Shown: in pieces, positions 5,685 through 6,890 of the stretch
Numbering within the stretch: position 1 is the stretch's first letter
How the letters are laid out: every line of letters begins with the position of its first letter
Origin: JANNRA01 sp031401035
GTDB lineage: Bacteria > Desulfobacterota > Binatia > HRBIN30 > CADEER01
Reading direction: 5' to 3'
DNA length: 6,890 bases
NCBI GenBank assembly: GCA_031401035.1
Contig: JANNRA010000010.1
Coordinates: 1 to 6,890, forward strand
Made by a program: the position numbers and the translations under genes
Notes under the pieces: generated by a model
Database searches by the model: none
What the model was told of the DNA's origin: nothing
The model's input: the letters and a program-made list of their open reading frames with translations, nothing else

Positions 5685-5902
5685 TCCCACGCCTTGGAGT
5701 GAGAGACGCGCTTCTGTTTCTGAACGAGCCGCTCATCAGCGACCCGCGAGAAATAAATGTCCTCCTGGTACTCCAGGGCTTGCTCGATCAGGCTGAGGCT
5801 CACGCCGGCGACCGGTTGATCCCGCTCAGCCGACAGGCGCTCGAGGGCCTCGTACACTTCATCGTCAACGCTGATATTGATTCGTCTCTTCGCGGTAGGC
5901 AT
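5681..5902 (-). CDS. ribbon-helix-helix antitoxin
   Basis: A 73-residue protein expected to bind its promoter and to neutralise the RelE-like toxin that follows with a 4-base overlap. Residues 5-15 (KRRINISVDDE) form the DNA-contacting strand of a ribbon-helix-helix fold. VYEALERLSAERD and VSLSLIEQALEYQED are the two helices. The tail (FSRVADERLVQKQKRVSHSK) is charged and is probably the toxin-binding part. The start is the ATG at 5902. There is no strong Shine-Dalgarno sequence; GAGGA at 5914-5910 is the best candidate. A palindrome in the upstream region is a likely operator. Confidence 0.8.
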   Translation of the reverse strand: MPTAKRRINISVDDEVYEALERLSAERDQPVAGVSLSLIEQALEYQEDIYFSRVADERLVQKQKRVSHSKAWE

Positions 5903-5921
5903 CGGATGGTCCTCGACTAAA

Positions 5922-5951
5922 AGTGTAACACTGGTGTACCACCCACATCAA
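5922..5951 (-). promoter_or_regulatory. promoter and operator of the RelE-like toxin-antitoxin pair
   Basis: On the minus strand TTGATG (5951-5946, 4 of 6) and TACACT (5927-5922, 4 of 6) are 18 bases apart and precede the antitoxin ATG by a normal leader. The -10 overlaps a perfect odd palindrome, AGTGT-A-ACACT (5922-5932). Next to it lies TGGT-GT-ACCA (5932-5941). Two adjacent dyads suit cooperative binding of antitoxin dimers. Confidence 0.4.
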
Positions 5952-6123
5952 GGGCGGCTCGGCGCGCTGGACTCGCCTCGTATGGCCGATCCGTGCAGGT
6001 CCCGGCATCGCTCCGGACTCCTCAAGGGGGCCACGGCGATGGGTACGGTGACCGAATCGGGCTGCATATTTCGGCCGCGAATGGAGCCCTCACGCAACCC
6101 TATGAATCCGCAGGCGTTCTCTG

Positions 6124-6189
6124 CTGAAAGTGAGTTGAATCTTTCAGAGATTCTCTCAGAAATGGTTCGCCCAGCCGCACCGGCTGCGG
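6124..6189. repeat. nested inverted repeats in an AT-richer island
   Basis: Overlapping dyads are packed here. CTGAAAG (6124-6130) pairs with CTTTCAG (6141-6147). GAATCT (6137-6142) pairs with AGATTC (6148-6153). TTTCAGAGA (6142-6150) pairs with TCTCAGAAA (6154-6162) with one mismatch. CAGCCG (6172-6177) pairs with CGGCTG (6181-6186). The first three are mutually exclusive, so an RNA or single strand could switch between forms. No T-run follows, so it is not an ordinary terminator. The otherwise gene-free stretch 5952-6225 shows nothing else I recognise. Confidence 0.55.
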
Positions 6190-6225
6190 AGCAAAATCCC
6201 TTAAAAACCGAATCTCTCTCTGCGG

Positions 6226-6336
6226 ATGAGCCGCGCCCTGATCGCCCGCATCCTCGCGCACCTCGGGCTGCCGCTGGAGGCGCCGTGCCCCGTGCCGCCG
6301 CGTCAACCGAGCTGGCTGTCACGGGACGCGACCTGA
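6226..6336 (+). mobile_element. IS91-type transposase C-terminal scrap, copy B
   Basis: The frame MSRALIARILAHLGLP, then LEAPCPVPPRQPSW and LSRDAT to TGA 6334-6336 matches the C-terminal end of IS91-family transposases (ILAHLGLPxxAPPxxPPR). Only about 36 residues remain, and nothing of the catalytic domain precedes it. The segment from 6295 is repeated at 4608 (copy A). It carries the part missing from the minus-strand transposase at 3346-3936, but in opposite orientation. Confidence 0.6.
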
Positions 6337-6740
6337 GCCCCGGCCCACCACAGCTCCCCTCGCGCGGCCCCCGCCGCCGCCGCGGCCGCCCGCGTGCGCC
6401 CTGCGTTCGCCCCGGGTCCCTGCCGCTGACCGCTGCCGAGCGTCAGGGACGCTGGGCCGGGCCTCGGCACCCGTGTCCGTGCCTCGCGCCCCGCGCTCGG
6501 AGCGTCATCGGTCGCTCGGGGACCCGGCCGCCGACCCGTCCGAGACCGCGCGTTATGTGAAATCGCCAGCAGCAGTGCCCCATCCAGCGGGCCGCCGGAG
6601 GCCCGCATCCTACGTCCGATACTCGGCGTTACGTCACGAGTCGCAGCTGGTACGGGCTATCCGCTGCGCCTCGTGCGTGCCTGCGACGCGACGATCCGAC
6701 CGGGCGCGACGGCGTGTCGGCTCACAGACATGCCAGCACT
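6337..6740. other. gene-free stretch with two hairpins
   Basis: No coding frame is convincing. The first part (to about 6410) is very rich in C and G with CCGCCG runs and shares its beginning with the flank of copy A. Two hairpins stand out. TCCCTGCCGCT (6417-6427) pairs with AGCGTCAGGGA (6439-6449) with one mismatch. GCGGGCC (6587-6593) pairs perfectly with GGCCCGC (6600-6606) around GCCGGA. Neither is followed by T residues. Confidence 0.45.
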
Positions 6741-6875
6741 CGGCTCCCTCTCCTGCAACGGCTCCCTCACCCCAACCCTCTCCCGCAGGTCATGCGGGAG
6801 AGGGAGCCGGAGGCTGGCCCCGTGGATTGTCGAGCAGGTCACCTCTGCCGCCAGCAGTGCGGGAGAGGGAGCCGG
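6741..6875. repeat. extragenic palindromic repeat cluster
   Basis: CCCTCTCCCGCA (6776-6787) pairs perfectly with TGCGGGAGAGGG (6793-6804) around GGTCA. The 18-mer TGCGGGAGAGGGAGCCGG occurs at 6793-6810 and again at 6858-6875. Its inverted copy CGGCTCCCTCTCCTGCA lies at 6741-6757 with one mismatch, and a shortened copy CGGCTCCCTC at 6759-6768. Such GGGAGAGGG palindromes are frequent between genes in many beta- and gammaproteobacteria. The cluster runs close to the window end and may continue. Confidence 0.7.
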
Positions 6876-6890
6876 CGATCAGTACAGCGG

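Noticed and set aside
5877..6560. 227-codon plus-strand open frame
   Set aside because: It runs through palindromes and across the transposase scrap in the wrong frame. The translation is low-complexity R, P and A.
1..6890. CRISPR array or tRNA genes
   Set aside because: No regularly spaced repeats with unique spacers, and no tRNA-like cloverleaf or TTC-containing T-arm pattern was seen on reading both strands.

Overview
The window reads as a GC-rich proteobacterial accessory region, most likely gamma- or betaproteobacterial. The evidence is an IS91-type transposase, a NirB fragment, a periplasmic PliG-like protein and a GGGAGAGGG-type intergenic palindrome. This assignment is inferred from family resemblance only. 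No rRNA, tRNA, CRISPR array or replication gene was found.

Layout. Bases 1-289 hold no gene I can support. A plausible sigma70 promoter (290-318) precedes an intact secreted protein with a PliG-like (g-type lysozyme inhibitor) domain and a second C-terminal domain (352-1110). From 1347 to 2026 lies a complete vapBC pair on the plus strand, with an apparently leaderless promoter and a palindromic operator. On the minus strand follow the debris of a brnTA toxin-antitoxin pair (2104-2394) and a second complete vapBC pair (2395-3014). From 3105 to 3936 there are insertion-sequence remains: two short IS-end-like repeats, a possible transposase tail, and the central part of an IS91-family transposase on the minus strand.

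A signal-peptide protein gene (3976-4583) has an apparent internal deletion and runs out of frame into a 3' scrap of another IS91-type transposase (4606-4680). An N-terminal piece of nirB follows, bracketed by a perfect 20-bp direct repeat (4765-4784 and 5310-5329). A RelE/ParE-type toxin with a ribbon-helix-helix antitoxin is on the minus strand (5421-5902). The last kilobase has no intact gene. It contains nested palindromes, a second IS91 transposase C-terminal scrap (6226-6336), two hairpins, and a palindromic repeat cluster at the edge of the window.

How it fits together. The intact genes are mostly self-maintaining two-gene toxin-antitoxin modules, three complete and one decayed, all within about 4.5 kb. 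The other metabolic and mobile genes are shards that join abruptly. The best reading is an accessory graveyard in which transposition and short-repeat recombination have repeatedly deleted and spliced genes while the toxin-antitoxin pairs survived. I do not see a complete new multi-gene system. The most unusual signals are the repeat-framed nirB shard, the out-of-frame gene fusions and the dense palindromes at 6124-6189.
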